Shown here: positions 40,437 to 49,667 of the stretch, in pieces
How positions within the stretch are numbered: position 1 is the first letter of the stretch
Layout: each line of letters begins with the position of its first letter
Assembly: GCF_007748195.1 (NCBI RefSeq)
Contig: NZ_CP037920.1
Span: 3,629,946 to 3,693,945, forward strand
DNA length: 64,000 bases
Source of the DNA: Gimesia aquarii
Lineage (GTDB): Bacteria; Planctomycetota; Planctomycetia; Planctomycetales; Planctomycetaceae
Direction of reading: 5' to 3'
Translations under genes and position numbers: made by a program
Notes under the pieces: model-generated
What the model saw: the letters and a program-made list of their open reading frames with translations, nothing else
Told to the model about the DNA's origin: nothing
Databases searched by the model: none

Positions 40437-41024
40437 ATGAGTGACACATCAGGCAACCCCGTTCCTAATAATTCTCCAGATGATCTGGAGTGGGTAGCAT
40501 TCCAATATGTGTCTAATGCGCTTTCTGAACAGGATTTACAACGGTTTGAAGAATCACTCAGCGAGAGACAGGATGCCCGAGAAGCTTTAGCTACTGCCAC
40601 TCAGCTAATCGCGGGTTTGAAAACGATTGAACTAACACCAGTCAGTCTCTCAGGAACAGTCACGTCAAAGCAGACCGCTTTAGATCCTCGATCTGGCTCT
40701 TCTTCACGTGTTCAATACTGGACCTTGCTGGGGTGTGCTGTTGCTCTGCTATGTTCGGTTTCGTATTTGTTGAGCGTTTCACCCTACTGGACAACGACAA
40801 ACTCACAAATCGTTGAAAATGAGCCTTCGCAAGATGATCTGGGACAATTACTTGATCTATGGTCTGAATCTGCTGAAGGTAGGAGCACCACTGTATCATC
40901 AAATTCTAACACTGTTCAAATTGATTTGATTGATCAACAAGCCAGTCTGGCTGAAGTTGATACATTAGAAGTTCCCGACTGGCTTTATACCGCGGTTTCA
41001 CTTCCGGATGAAAGTGTGAATTGA
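40437..41024 (+). CDS. Membrane protein, probable anti-sigma factor
   Basis: A 195-residue protein with a cytoplasmic N-terminal part resembling a small zinc-free anti-sigma domain (LEWVAFQYVSNALSEQDLQR...SERQDAREALATA), one transmembrane segment near 97-117 (TLLGCAVALLCSVSYLL) and a short outer tail. It follows the sigma gene and its stop overlaps the next start codon in TGATG, so the three genes are probably translated together. The role as anti-sigma is inferred from position and layout. Confidence 0.78.
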   Translation: MSDTSGNPVPNNSPDDLEWVAFQYVSNALSEQDLQRFEESLSERQDAREALATATQLIAGLKTIELTPVSLSGTVTSKQTALDPRSGSSSRVQYWTLLGCAVALLCSVSYLLSVSPYWTTTNSQIVENEPSQDDLGQLLDLWSESAEGRSTTVSSNSNTVQIDLIDQQASLAEVDTLEVPDWLYTAVSLPDESVN

Positions 41025-41707
41025 TGTCTTTGGCACGTTTTAATATCCAATATTTTAATAATTTCGTACCGGTGATCCCGATCTGCGTAATCGTTCTGTT
41101 TGCAGATCTGACTTATGCCGACGACTCAGCAAAAACGGGAACGGTTTCAGTTTCCGTAGAACGCTTGCAAAATAAGAAATCATTCACAAAATCTGTTACT
41201 ACTACGAAAGAGCGGAAGGCTGCGACTGGCATTGGTCCCAATCGGGAAAAACTCGCACTCGAATTTGCGAAGCAGCATCATCCTGAATTAGCAAAATTAA
41301 TTCAACGCCTCAAAAAACATAAACCACGTGAATATAAACGAGCACTTCGTGATTTGGACAACACACGCACCAAATTGGAACGCTTCAAAACTAGGGATAC
41401 AGAACGTTATCGTCTGACTTTGGAACGTTGGGAAGTCGATTCTCGCATCCGTCTTTTAGCAGCCCGGGTTTCAGTAATGGGAAGCGCAACAGACAAATCA
41501 AAATTAAAAAATCTGATTACAAAACGAGTCGACCTTCAGCTGGAACTTTTGCGATATGATCAAAAACAAGCTGAAAGACGAGTTGAAAAGCTTCAAAAAT
41601 CAATCTCAGAAATTGTTGAAAACCGAGATGACTATATTGATGCTGAGTTTAAAAAAATAAATCGTAGTATCAAGAAAACTGGTCAAAAAAATAAAAACAA
41701 GAAGTAA
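41024..41707 (+). CDS. Exported helical (coiled-coil) protein of unknown function
   Basis: A 227-residue protein with a signal peptide (VPVIPICVIVLFADLTYA) and a mature part that is almost all charged helix, for example LAKLIQRLKKHKPREYKRAL and LQLELLRYDQKQAERRVEKL. It ends with a lysine/asparagine-rich tail. ATG at 41024 overlaps the previous stop by one base (TGATG). I know no named family. Its coupling to the sigma/anti-sigma pair suggests a periplasmic sensor or structural part of the same unit (inference). Confidence 0.75.
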   Translation: MSLARFNIQYFNNFVPVIPICVIVLFADLTYADDSAKTGTVSVSVERLQNKKSFTKSVTTTKERKAATGIGPNREKLALEFAKQHHPELAKLIQRLKKHKPREYKRALRDLDNTRTKLERFKTRDTERYRLTLERWEVDSRIRLLAARVSVMGSATDKSKLKNLITKRVDLQLELLRYDQKQAERRVEKLQKSISEIVENRDDYIDAEFKKINRSIKKTGQKNKNKK

Positions 41708-41757
41708 GCGGATTACTTTTTGACTGACGATATTTCGTCCTTATGACAAGGTGTGTT

Positions 41758-44514
41758 ATGAAATCAACCAAAATGACAAATTTTTATTCTACATATGTAG
41801 CCGGAATCCTGGCATTAGTTGCTTTGACGACGACGGTTAAGGCGGCGAATGACACACAAATCAAAAAACCGGTCAGTCAGCGTTTTGCTGACGCTGGTAA
41901 CAAGGAAGTCCCTCAATTTCAACAGCATGTTGTTCCTCTGCTTGGAAAACTCGGGTGCAACGGACGTGCTTGCCATGGTTCCTTCCAAGGTAAAGGCGAC
42001 TTTCGGCTCTCACTGTTTGGTTACGACTTCATCATGGATCATAAACAGATTACCGCGGAAGACGTTGCGCGGATTGATCTCAAAGAACCTGTCAAAAGCT
42101 TAGTCCTGCAAAAACCTCTTGAAGAAATTGACCACGAAGGTGGCAAACGCTTTGATGCGGGTAGCTGGCAACACCAGCTCTTAACTCGTTGGATTGAAGG
42201 TGGCGCATTGGGAGTTCCGAAGGAAGCTCCGAAATTTAAGCGACTGGTGATAACTCCGAATTCCATACAATTCAATAAAGAGGGAGAGACCGTTGCGTTG
42301 CGTGCCGTTGCAGTCTGGTCAGATGGCGCTCAAGAAGACGTCACTCCACTTTGTCGATTCCAAACCAATAACGAACAGATCGCGACAATTTCACCAGAGG
42401 GTTTAGTTACTGCACAAAAACCAGGCGATACCCACGTCGTTGCGTTTTACGATTCGGGAGTCATTCCCATTCCTGTAATTCGACCTGTTTCCGATCAATA
42501 TGGCAATAAATATCCTGAAATCGCAACATCAACTCCCGTTGATAAACATGTCATTAACAAGTTGAAAAAATTAGGTATGGTGCCTGCGGAAAAATGTACT
42601 GATGCAGAATTTTTGCGTCGTATCAGTTTAGACCTTTCTGGAACTTTACCTGCTCCACACGAAGTTGAATCGTTTGTTAATAACACATCACCAGACAAGC
42701 GATCTAAAAAGATTGATGAACTACTGGAATCTCCCGGCTATGCAGCCTGGTGGACTACAAAGTTATGTGACTTTACCCAGAATAATTATGATGATTTAAT
42801 CAATGTGTCTCCGGTTCGGGAACGTCCCAGTCAGGATTGGTACGACTGGATTAAAAAACGCGTTGCGGACAACGTCGGCTATGACGAAATTACCGAAGGA
42901 ATCTTACTGGCAACCAGCCGTGAACCTCAAGAAAACTTTGAGCAGTTCACGACTGCGATGAATGCGATTTATCAGGACAAATCTGACAAGGAGTTTGCTG
43001 ATCGTGGCCACATGCCCTACTACTGGGCAAGACGCAATTTTCGAAATCCTGATGACCGTGTTTTAGGGTTTGCATATACATTCCTGGGGATCCGAATTCA
43101 ATGTGCCCAGTGTCATAAGCATCCCTTCGACCAGTGGACACAAACAGATTTCAAAGAGTTTCGCGGGTTCTTCACGCGTGTTAATTTCGGAGTCAATCCG
43201 GAATCAAGGACTGAATATACAGCGATGGTGAAAGAACTTGGTGCAAATAAGTTGCGAGGAAATCAACTACTCCGTGAGCTGAATAAAAAAGTCAAAGGCA
43301 AGAAGAGTGTCCCCTTCCAGGAAGTCTATGTGACAAAAGCACGGCCTGTACGCACCAATAACAAAAATAAAAATAAGAAAAGACGACGCAATAATTCACG
43401 GAGTCCTGATACAGCGAAATTACTGGGGGCCGAAGTCGTGAAAATCAGTCAAATGCAAGATCCTCGGACTGCATTGATGGAATGGTTACGTCGGGAAGAT
43501 AATCCTTATTTTGCAAAAGCGTTTGTGAACCGTGTCTGGGCTTCTTACTTTAATCGAGGAATCATTGAGCCACCTGACGATTTAAATCTGGCGAATCCCC
43601 CCAGTAACGGACCATTGCTTGATTATTTATCGCGTGAGTTTATTCGACATGATTTTGATATGAAATGGCTGCATCGCCAAATTACGAATAGCGATACTTA
43701 TCAGCGTAGTTGGAAAACCAACAAAACAAATGAATTGGATGAAATCAACTTTAGTCACTACATCCCCCATCGTTTACCCGCTGAAGTATTATACGATGCA
43801 ATTCACCAGGCGACTGCTTCGGATGATGCGATCGACTCTATGAAAAACAGTGTTGATGGGCGTGCAATTGGAATCCCTGCGTCTGGAGTACGTAATCGTA
43901 CAATTAGAGACAAGCAATATGCGCTGACGATTTTTGGTCGTTCCACTCGCGAAAGTAACTGCGACTGTGATCGTTCAGTCGATCCCAGCTTACTACAGAC
44001 GATGTATATCAAGAATGATAATGATGTTTATTCAGCGATCAATCGTTCTAACGGCAGTTGGTTATTCCAGGTTGGTCAGCAATTAGGGGCGGTTCAAAAG
44101 CCGGCTGAACGAAAAGAGCGATTCAATAAGCGAATTGATCAACTCAAAGAACAATCGAAATCGACGAAACAGCAGGTTGCAAAATTACAAAAACAAAAAA
44201 ACAAGAAAAAAGAACTACAGCAGGCGCAAAAACGGTTGCGGGCTTTGAAAGCGGAGCTAAGGAAAGTTCAACAAGCATCTAACAAGATGAAAAATACTCC
44301 GGTTCGCGTTCAGTCTTTTGAGCAACCTCTTGCCGAAGACAAAACGGAAGAAATTATTACTCGAACTTATTTAAGAAGCTTGAGTCGTTATCCAACTGAA
44401 GCAGAGAAAACTGCTGCCAAAAAGTATCTTGATGAATCCAAGGACAAAATGGCAGGTATTTATGATCTTGTTTGGGCAGTGCTGAATACTAAGGAATTCA
44501 TGCTTAATCACTAG
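41758..44514 (+). CDS. DUF1549/DUF1553 (PSD1) protein with Ig-like domain
   Basis: A 918-residue exported planctomycete protein. A signal peptide is followed by a c-type-like motif with unusual spacing, CNGRACHG (CX4CH); an Ig-like BIG2-type domain near 160-250 (RLVITPNSIQFNKEG...); the DUF1549 domain (PSCyt2), including AQCHKHPFDQW; and DUF1553 (PSD1) towards the end, with VNRVWASYFNRGI. A lysine-rich coiled coil lies at about 790-850. The ATG at 41758 follows AAGG and was preferred to 41743. It forms a pair with the DUF1501 gene 97 bases downstream. Function unknown; haem binding is likely. Confidence 0.9.
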   Translation: MKSTKMTNFYSTYVAGILALVALTTTVKAANDTQIKKPVSQRFADAGNKEVPQFQQHVVPLLGKLGCNGRACHGSFQGKGDFRLSLFGYDFIMDHKQITAEDVARIDLKEPVKSLVLQKPLEEIDHEGGKRFDAGSWQHQLLTRWIEGGALGVPKEAPKFKRLVITPNSIQFNKEGETVALRAVAVWSDGAQEDVTPLCRFQTNNEQIATISPEGLVTAQKPGDTHVVAFYDSGVIPIPVIRPVSDQYGNKYPEIATSTPVDKHVINKLKKLGMVPAEKCTDAEFLRRISLDLSGTLPAPHEVESFVNNTSPDKRSKKIDELLESPGYAAWWTTKLCDFTQNNYDDLINVSPVRERPSQDWYDWIKKRVADNVGYDEITEGILLATSREPQENFEQFTTAMNAIYQDKSDKEFADRGHMPYYWARRNFRNPDDRVLGFAYTFLGIRIQCAQCHKHPFDQWTQTDFKEFRGFFTRVNFGVNPESRTEYTAMVKELGANKLRGNQLLRELNKKVKGKKSVPFQEVYVTKARPVRTNNKNKNKKRRRNNSRSPDTAKLLGAEVVKISQMQDPRTALMEWLRREDNPYFAKAFVNRVWASYFNRGIIEPPDDLNLANPPSNGPLLDYLSREFIRHDFDMKWLHRQITNSDTYQRSWKTNKTNELDEINFSHYIPHRLPAEVLYDAIHQATASDDAIDSMKNSVDGRAIGIPASGVRNRTIRDKQYALTIFGRSTRESNCDCDRSVDPSLLQTMYIKNDNDVYSAINRSNGSWLFQVGQQLGAVQKPAERKERFNKRIDQLKEQSKSTKQQVAKLQKQKNKKKELQQAQKRLRALKAELRKVQQASNKMKNTPVRVQSFEQPLAEDKTEEIITRTYLRSLSRYPTEAEKTAAKKYLDESKDKMAGIYDLVWAVLNTKEFMLNH

Positions 44515-44610
44515 TTTATTTCTCAAACTGATCCGATTCATTTCAATACAACTACAAACAATTAGAGCCTGACCAAAAATGTTGGGCAATTCAATGCGAA
44601 AGGAATTCAA

Positions 44611-45909
44611 ATGGCTATTTCAATGACATGTGATGGAGTAAAACGCCGTGATTTTCTCAAGGTCGGTGCACTCGGCTTCACAGGTTTGACACTTTCTTCT
44701 TATCTAAGAATGGTCGATGCCGGAAAAACCAAATCAAAAGGTGCCAAATCAGCTATTTTTATTGAGCTACCAGGCGGTCCCTCCCATATGGACACGTTTG
44801 ACTTGAAACCGGAATCACCGAGTGAGTATCGTGGAGAATTCAATCCGATCAAAACAAACATTGACGGAATTGAAGTCTGTGAGCATCTACCAAAGCTTGC
44901 TTCTTGTATGGATAAGTTTGCACTGCTACGCGGTGTCTCGCACTCTGTTGCAGCGCATGCTTTAGGACGTTCTTACGTCAATACTGGTAATCGTCCGTTG
45001 CCTTCTTTGGAATATCCAGGTTATGGAGCCGTATTTACAAAAGAAAACCCAGGACCTGAAAACCTTCCTCCTTATGTTTCGATTCCCAATTCGACTCAAA
45101 AACCTGGTTTTCTCGGTGTCAAGTATGCTCCACTCAATACCGGTGCGACTCCTCGTCCCGGCCAACCGTTCAATGTACGAGGAATTTCTCTCCGTTCTGG
45201 TTTGACAGTTGAGAACATCGAACGCCGTGAATCGCTGTTACGAGATATTGATCAAACCTTCAACGGGTTAGAAAAGAATTCGCAGTTAATTGAAGGGCTG
45301 GATCAGTTTGGTCAACAGGCCTATTCAATCATCACATCCAAAAGAGCACGAGATGCGTTTGATATCTCTAAAGAATCTCCCGCATTTTCGAAACCATTTG
45401 GCGAATCCAGTTTTGGGCAAAGTTGTCTGTTAGCTTCACGTCTCGTTGAGTCGGGAGTTCGTTTTGTGACTGTTTCCACTGGTGGCTGGGACACACACCG
45501 AAATAACTGGGACAGTCTGGAGAATCGATTACTGCCTTCGCTCGATACTGGTCTCTCAGCGCTCTTTAACGGACTTGCTGAAAAGGGATTGCTCGAGTCG
45601 ACAGCAGTTTATGTGACGGGGGAATTTGGACGGACTCCTAAAATCAATAGAGAACGTGGTGGACGCGATCACTATCCCCGCTGCATGTTTATGTTAATGG
45701 CAGGAGGCCAGGTCAAAGGGGGACAGGTTATTGGAAAGAGCGACGACAAAGGGACCGGACCGATTGACGATGGTTATTCTCCGGACGATGTTGCCGCTTC
45801 ATTCTACCACAATCTCGGTATCGATTTCACACAGGAATATCATACGAATACAGGACGTCCCATCACAATTGTTCGTGATGGATCTGTGATTGATAAGCTG
45901 TTCACATAA
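44611..45909 (+). CDS. DUF1501 protein with Tat-like signal
   Basis: A 432-residue protein of the DUF1501 (PF07394) family, alkaline phosphatase/sulfatase-like in fold. The N-terminus has the twin-arginine motif KRRDFLKVGALG, so it is exported folded. Possible metal ligands sit in ELPGGPSHMDTFDLK and GEFGRTPKINRERGGRDHYP, both typical. AAAGGA precedes the ATG. These genes usually follow PSD1 genes in planctomycetes, and the two products probably act together outside the cytoplasm; the reaction is not known. Confidence 0.92.
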   Translation: MAISMTCDGVKRRDFLKVGALGFTGLTLSSYLRMVDAGKTKSKGAKSAIFIELPGGPSHMDTFDLKPESPSEYRGEFNPIKTNIDGIEVCEHLPKLASCMDKFALLRGVSHSVAAHALGRSYVNTGNRPLPSLEYPGYGAVFTKENPGPENLPPYVSIPNSTQKPGFLGVKYAPLNTGATPRPGQPFNVRGISLRSGLTVENIERRESLLRDIDQTFNGLEKNSQLIEGLDQFGQQAYSIITSKRARDAFDISKESPAFSKPFGESSFGQSCLLASRLVESGVRFVTVSTGGWDTHRNNWDSLENRLLPSLDTGLSALFNGLAEKGLLESTAVYVTGEFGRTPKINRERGGRDHYPRCMFMLMAGGQVKGGQVIGKSDDKGTGPIDDGYSPDDVAASFYHNLGIDFTQEYHTNTGRPITIVRDGSVIDKLFT

Positions 45910-45999
45910 CATTAGGACGATTTCAAGATTTCAGCCAATATATCTATGTGTAGATCTGGCATTATCGGTGATTAAATTATTTCCTGAGGGGGAATGAAA

Positions 46000-46512
46000 A
46001 TGTTGAAACTATCAAAAGCGCTTTTGACGATGACTTTAATTTTGGCCTGTGTTGCTTCAGTTGATGCAGCAGATAAAGAAGCAAAAAAGAAAAAAGGTAA
46101 AAAACAACAAACGGTTAGAATTCAGGCTTTGAATTTACCGAAAACGATCGAATTAACTGATGAACAAAAAGAGAAGATTGCTGGTCTAAAAAAGGAATAC
46201 ACACCTCAATTTGTTGCCTTACAGAAAAAGAACCGCGAAATTCTAACTCCCGATCAGCGTAAAGCCCGTGGTAAAGCAATGAAGCAGGCAAAAGAAGAAG
46301 GTAAAAAAGGGAAAGAACTTCGTTCTGCCGTTAATTCTGCTCTCAAGCTCTCTGATGACCAGAGCAAGCAAATGAAAGAAGTGGGGGCAGAAATGAAAAA
46401 ACTGAATGGTGAAGTCAGAGGTAAACTTTCAAAAATCTTGACCGCCGATCAACTCGCTAAAATTAAAAAACCTGGGAAAGGTTCAAAAAAGAAAAAGAAG
46501 AAAAATACTTAA
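46000..46512 (+). CDS. Lysine-rich exported protein, Spy/CpxP-like
   Basis: A 170-residue protein with signal peptide (LLTMTLILACVASVDA) and a very basic, helical mature part. LTDEQKEKIAGLKKEYTPQF, LTPDQRKARGKAM and LTADQLAKIKKPG repeat an LTxxQ pattern, as in Spy/CpxP-type periplasmic chaperones. It ends in a long lysine run. The ATG at 46000 is preferred to 45994 because GAGGGGG at 45986-45992 is properly spaced only for the second ATG. Last gene before a strong terminator, closing the sigma-headed cluster. Confidence 0.8.
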   Translation: MLKLSKALLTMTLILACVASVDAADKEAKKKKGKKQQTVRIQALNLPKTIELTDEQKEKIAGLKKEYTPQFVALQKKNREILTPDQRKARGKAMKQAKEEGKKGKELRSAVNSALKLSDDQSKQMKEVGAEMKKLNGEVRGKLSKILTADQLAKIKKPGKGSKKKKKKNT

Positions 46513-46574
46513 TTCGATGGAGTCGTTTTGACTTCTTGTGCTGAATTACTTGTTGGCCAATCAGCATGATCGCT

Positions 46575-46610
46575 CCCCTGGTTCTACTATTTGAACCAGG
46601 GGTATTTTTT
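46575..46610 (+). terminator. Strong intrinsic terminator
   Basis: CCCCTGGTTC (46575-46584) and GAACCAGGGG (46593-46602) pair perfectly around an 8-base loop and are followed by TATTTTTT. It ends the cluster that starts at the sigma gene at 39867. Confidence 0.92.
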
Positions 46611-46769
46611 GTATAAATCGAATTTTAGCTAGAAAATGTAGACGAGTTCGCTCTGAACAATCACAAAAAAGAGTTGTTTTTGCTCCTAAATCCTGATATA
46701 AACATGAGTTGATGTGATTCTGTTGTACAAGAGCAGATATGTTCTGATTTCGAGCTTGGAGCGTGATTG

Positions 46770-49628
46770 ATGCTACGGCCTGTTCAATCTTTCTACACAG
46801 AGCGCCTATTGTTTATCATCTTTTTGATGTTGGTAGGCACCATAACAAATGTAGATGCCAAAGATGCTTCGTCAAAAAGTAAAGGGATCGAGTTTTTCGA
46901 AGCAAAAATTCGTCCTGTATTGATAAAACACTGCTATGAATGCCATGCTTCGAACTCCAAGTCGGTTCGGGGTGGATTACTACTCGATACTCGTGCTGGA
47001 ACTCTGAAGGGAGGAGATTCTGGGGCAATATTCACTCCTGGAAAGCCAGAAGAGAGCCTGTTATTAGAATCACTCCGGTTTGAGAGTTTTGAAATGCCTC
47101 CTTCCGGCAAGCTGGCACCGGAAATCATTGCTGATTTTGAGACATGGATTAAAATGGGAGCCCCTGATCCAAGAGATGGGGAAAGCAAGATTGTCAGGCA
47201 GAGTATTGATATTGAAAAAGGAAAACAATTCTGGGCTTTCCAGCCTGTCAAAAAACGATCCCTACCCAAAGTTTCTGATCCTGCCTGGAGTCGATCAGAT
47301 ATTGATCGATTGATTCGGTTTGCCCAGGAAAAACAAAATCTGACCACAGCACCCGATGCAGATCGTACAACTTTAGTACGTCGACTCTATTATGATTTGA
47401 TTGGTCTGCCTCCAACGCCCCATCAAATGGATCAATTTCTAAGTGATGAGAGTCCTGATGCTGTTGCACGTCTAGTTGATCAACTACTTGCATCGCCTCA
47501 TTTTGGAGAGCGTTGGGGCCGTTACTGGTTGGACGTTGCCCGCTATTCACAATCAACGGGTGGAGGTCGCTCATTACTATACCAGTCAGCCTGGAGATAC
47601 CGCAATTATATCATTGATGCTTTTAATCAGGATAAGCCCTTTGATGAATTTATCATGGAGCAAATTGCCGGAGATTTGCTGGAATCCAACAACTATTTAC
47701 AAAAACGTGAGCAGTTATTTGCAACCGCGTTTCTAGTTCTAGGACCAACTAATTATGAGCAACAAGACAAAGAACAATTGCGCATGGACGTCATTGACGA
47801 GCAGATTCAAACTGTAGGTCGTGCCTTTCTGGCGATGACCCTCGGTTGCGCCCGTTGCCACGATCATAAATTTGATCCAATTCCTGCAACTGATTACTAT
47901 GCTTTGGCTGGGATCTTTCGCAGTACAAAAGTCTTAACTCCCGGAAATGTTTCCGGCTGGACAAAACGGCCTCTCCCGCTTTCGCCAGAGAAGCAGCGTA
48001 CAAGAGATGAGTACATTCAAGTGATGGCACGACTCACCGCTGATCAGAAAGTTAAACAGACTGAATTGAAGGAATTGGAGCAGAAATTAAATACGATCAC
48101 ACTCGATGATTCTTCTGCCACACTTGTCGGAAACTGGCAGAAATCGACGTTTTTTAAAGACTATGTTGGCCAGGGTTATATTCACGACCAGCATGCTGCC
48201 AAAGGGAAAAAGCAGGTTAAATTTTCTCCAAAGCAGCTCAAGTCAGGCCGCTATGATGTGCAGTTGGCATATAACTCTGCCGAATCTCGCGCCTCACGTG
48301 TTCCTGTCACGATTAAAACATCAAAAGGAGAGCATACCGTTTATGTGAACCAGAGAATCGAACCGTCTGATGGTGCATTCTCCTCATTGGGTGAATTTGA
48401 ATTTTCTGGTACAAAAAACGAGGAAGTCATTATTTCGAATGCAGGAACTGATGGCTATGTGATTGTAGATGCCATTCGTTTCATTTCGGCACCGGTCAGT
48501 CAAGATTCTGAAAAGCAGAAAGAGGTAGCGGTAAACCAATACAAACAGACTTTGCTCAAAATTAAAGAAACAAAAAAACAACTTAAATCACTCAAACTTG
48601 AGATCGCAAGCAAAAAGAAAGCAGCCCCGCCAAAAGTTGCAGAAATCATGTCCATTTACGAAGACGAGCAACCGGGAGACTATCATCTTCTCATTAGAGG
48701 CGATGTGCATAATCTCGGAAAAAAAGTCCCACGTGGATTTCTTTCTGTTGCTCAAGTACGAGATTCCATCACGATCCCGAAGGCCTCAAGTGGACGGCTT
48801 GAAATGGCCCAATGGATAGCCAACCCACAAAACCCTTTAACGGCACGTGTTTATGTGAATCGGATTTGGCGCCATTTGTTCGGAGTCGGTTTAGTGCGCA
48901 CTGTCGATAATTTCGGCACACGAGGGGAGTTACCTTCCCATCCCGAATTACTAGATCATTTAGCCTTGAAGCTGATTGAGAGTGGGTGGTCAACCAAATC
49001 GATGATTCGTGAAATCGTGCTTTCCAAAACGTATCAACTTTCAAGTGAATCGACTGCGAAACAACGTACGGCTGATCCAGACAATCGACTCTTAACCCAT
49101 CAGAATCACAGACGTCTAGATGCGGAAGCAATTCGAGATACGATTTTGTTTGTCAGTGGAAATCTTGACCTTTCTCGACAAAACCAGACAATCAAAGAGA
49201 ACACAAAATCAGAATATGGTTATCAATTTACGAATAATTATCGAAGTGTCTATATCCCCGTCTTTCGTAATCGATTGCACGAGCTATTGGCCATATTTGA
49301 CTTTCCGGATCCCAATTTGTCTGTAGGAAACCGTAATACAAGTACCTTGTCAACTCAGGCCCTCTATCTGATGAATAACCCTTTTGTGATCAATCAATCA
49401 CAAAAGCTTGCGAAACGGTTGATTGAAGAAGTTTCCGAAGATCAATCTTCTCGTATCGACACACTGTTTCAAATGACTCTCGGGCGGTTACCCAATTCGA
49501 GTGAAAAAACAGGGATGGCACGCTTTTTAAGTGAGGCAAAATTGAAAGGCGGAGCATCTGAAAGAGAAGCCTGGACTGCAGCCTGTCAAACAGTGATTGC
49601 CTGTATTGATTTTCGATATATCAAATAA
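46770..49628 (+). CDS. PSCyt1-DUF1549-DUF1553 (PSD1) cytochrome-like protein
   Basis: A 952-residue exported protein. After a signal peptide comes the PSCyt1 haem domain with HCYECH (about residue 52) and GESLLLESLRFESFEMPPSG-type context, then DUF1549 (about 180-390, with GERWGRYWLDVARYS and ARCHDHKFDPI), an inserted beta-rich domain (about 445-565) resembling the golvesin/Xly carbohydrate-binding fold (VDAIRFIS at its end), a coiled coil, and DUF1553 (VYVNRIWRHLFGVG). The ATG at 46770 is preferred to TTG 46767 because of GGAG at 46758. Paired with the DUF1501 gene 39 bases downstream. It may bind and process a polymer outside the cell (inference). Confidence 0.92.
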   Translation: MLRPVQSFYTERLLFIIFLMLVGTITNVDAKDASSKSKGIEFFEAKIRPVLIKHCYECHASNSKSVRGGLLLDTRAGTLKGGDSGAIFTPGKPEESLLLESLRFESFEMPPSGKLAPEIIADFETWIKMGAPDPRDGESKIVRQSIDIEKGKQFWAFQPVKKRSLPKVSDPAWSRSDIDRLIRFAQEKQNLTTAPDADRTTLVRRLYYDLIGLPPTPHQMDQFLSDESPDAVARLVDQLLASPHFGERWGRYWLDVARYSQSTGGGRSLLYQSAWRYRNYIIDAFNQDKPFDEFIMEQIAGDLLESNNYLQKREQLFATAFLVLGPTNYEQQDKEQLRMDVIDEQIQTVGRAFLAMTLGCARCHDHKFDPIPATDYYALAGIFRSTKVLTPGNVSGWTKRPLPLSPEKQRTRDEYIQVMARLTADQKVKQTELKELEQKLNTITLDDSSATLVGNWQKSTFFKDYVGQGYIHDQHAAKGKKQVKFSPKQLKSGRYDVQLAYNSAESRASRVPVTIKTSKGEHTVYVNQRIEPSDGAFSSLGEFEFSGTKNEEVIISNAGTDGYVIVDAIRFISAPVSQDSEKQKEVAVNQYKQTLLKIKETKKQLKSLKLEIASKKKAAPPKVAEIMSIYEDEQPGDYHLLIRGDVHNLGKKVPRGFLSVAQVRDSITIPKASSGRLEMAQWIANPQNPLTARVYVNRIWRHLFGVGLVRTVDNFGTRGELPSHPELLDHLALKLIESGWSTKSMIREIVLSKTYQLSSESTAKQRTADPDNRLLTHQNHRRLDAEAIRDTILFVSGNLDLSRQNQTIKENTKSEYGYQFTNNYRSVYIPVFRNRLHELLAIFDFPDPNLSVGNRNTSTLSTQALYLMNNPFVINQSQKLAKRLIEEVSEDQSSRIDTLFQMTLGRLPNSSEKTGMARFLSEAKLKGGASEREAWTAACQTVIACIDFRYIK

Positions 49629-49667
49629 TTACCAGCAAATTACTTAATCATAAATCTGGAGCCTTTC

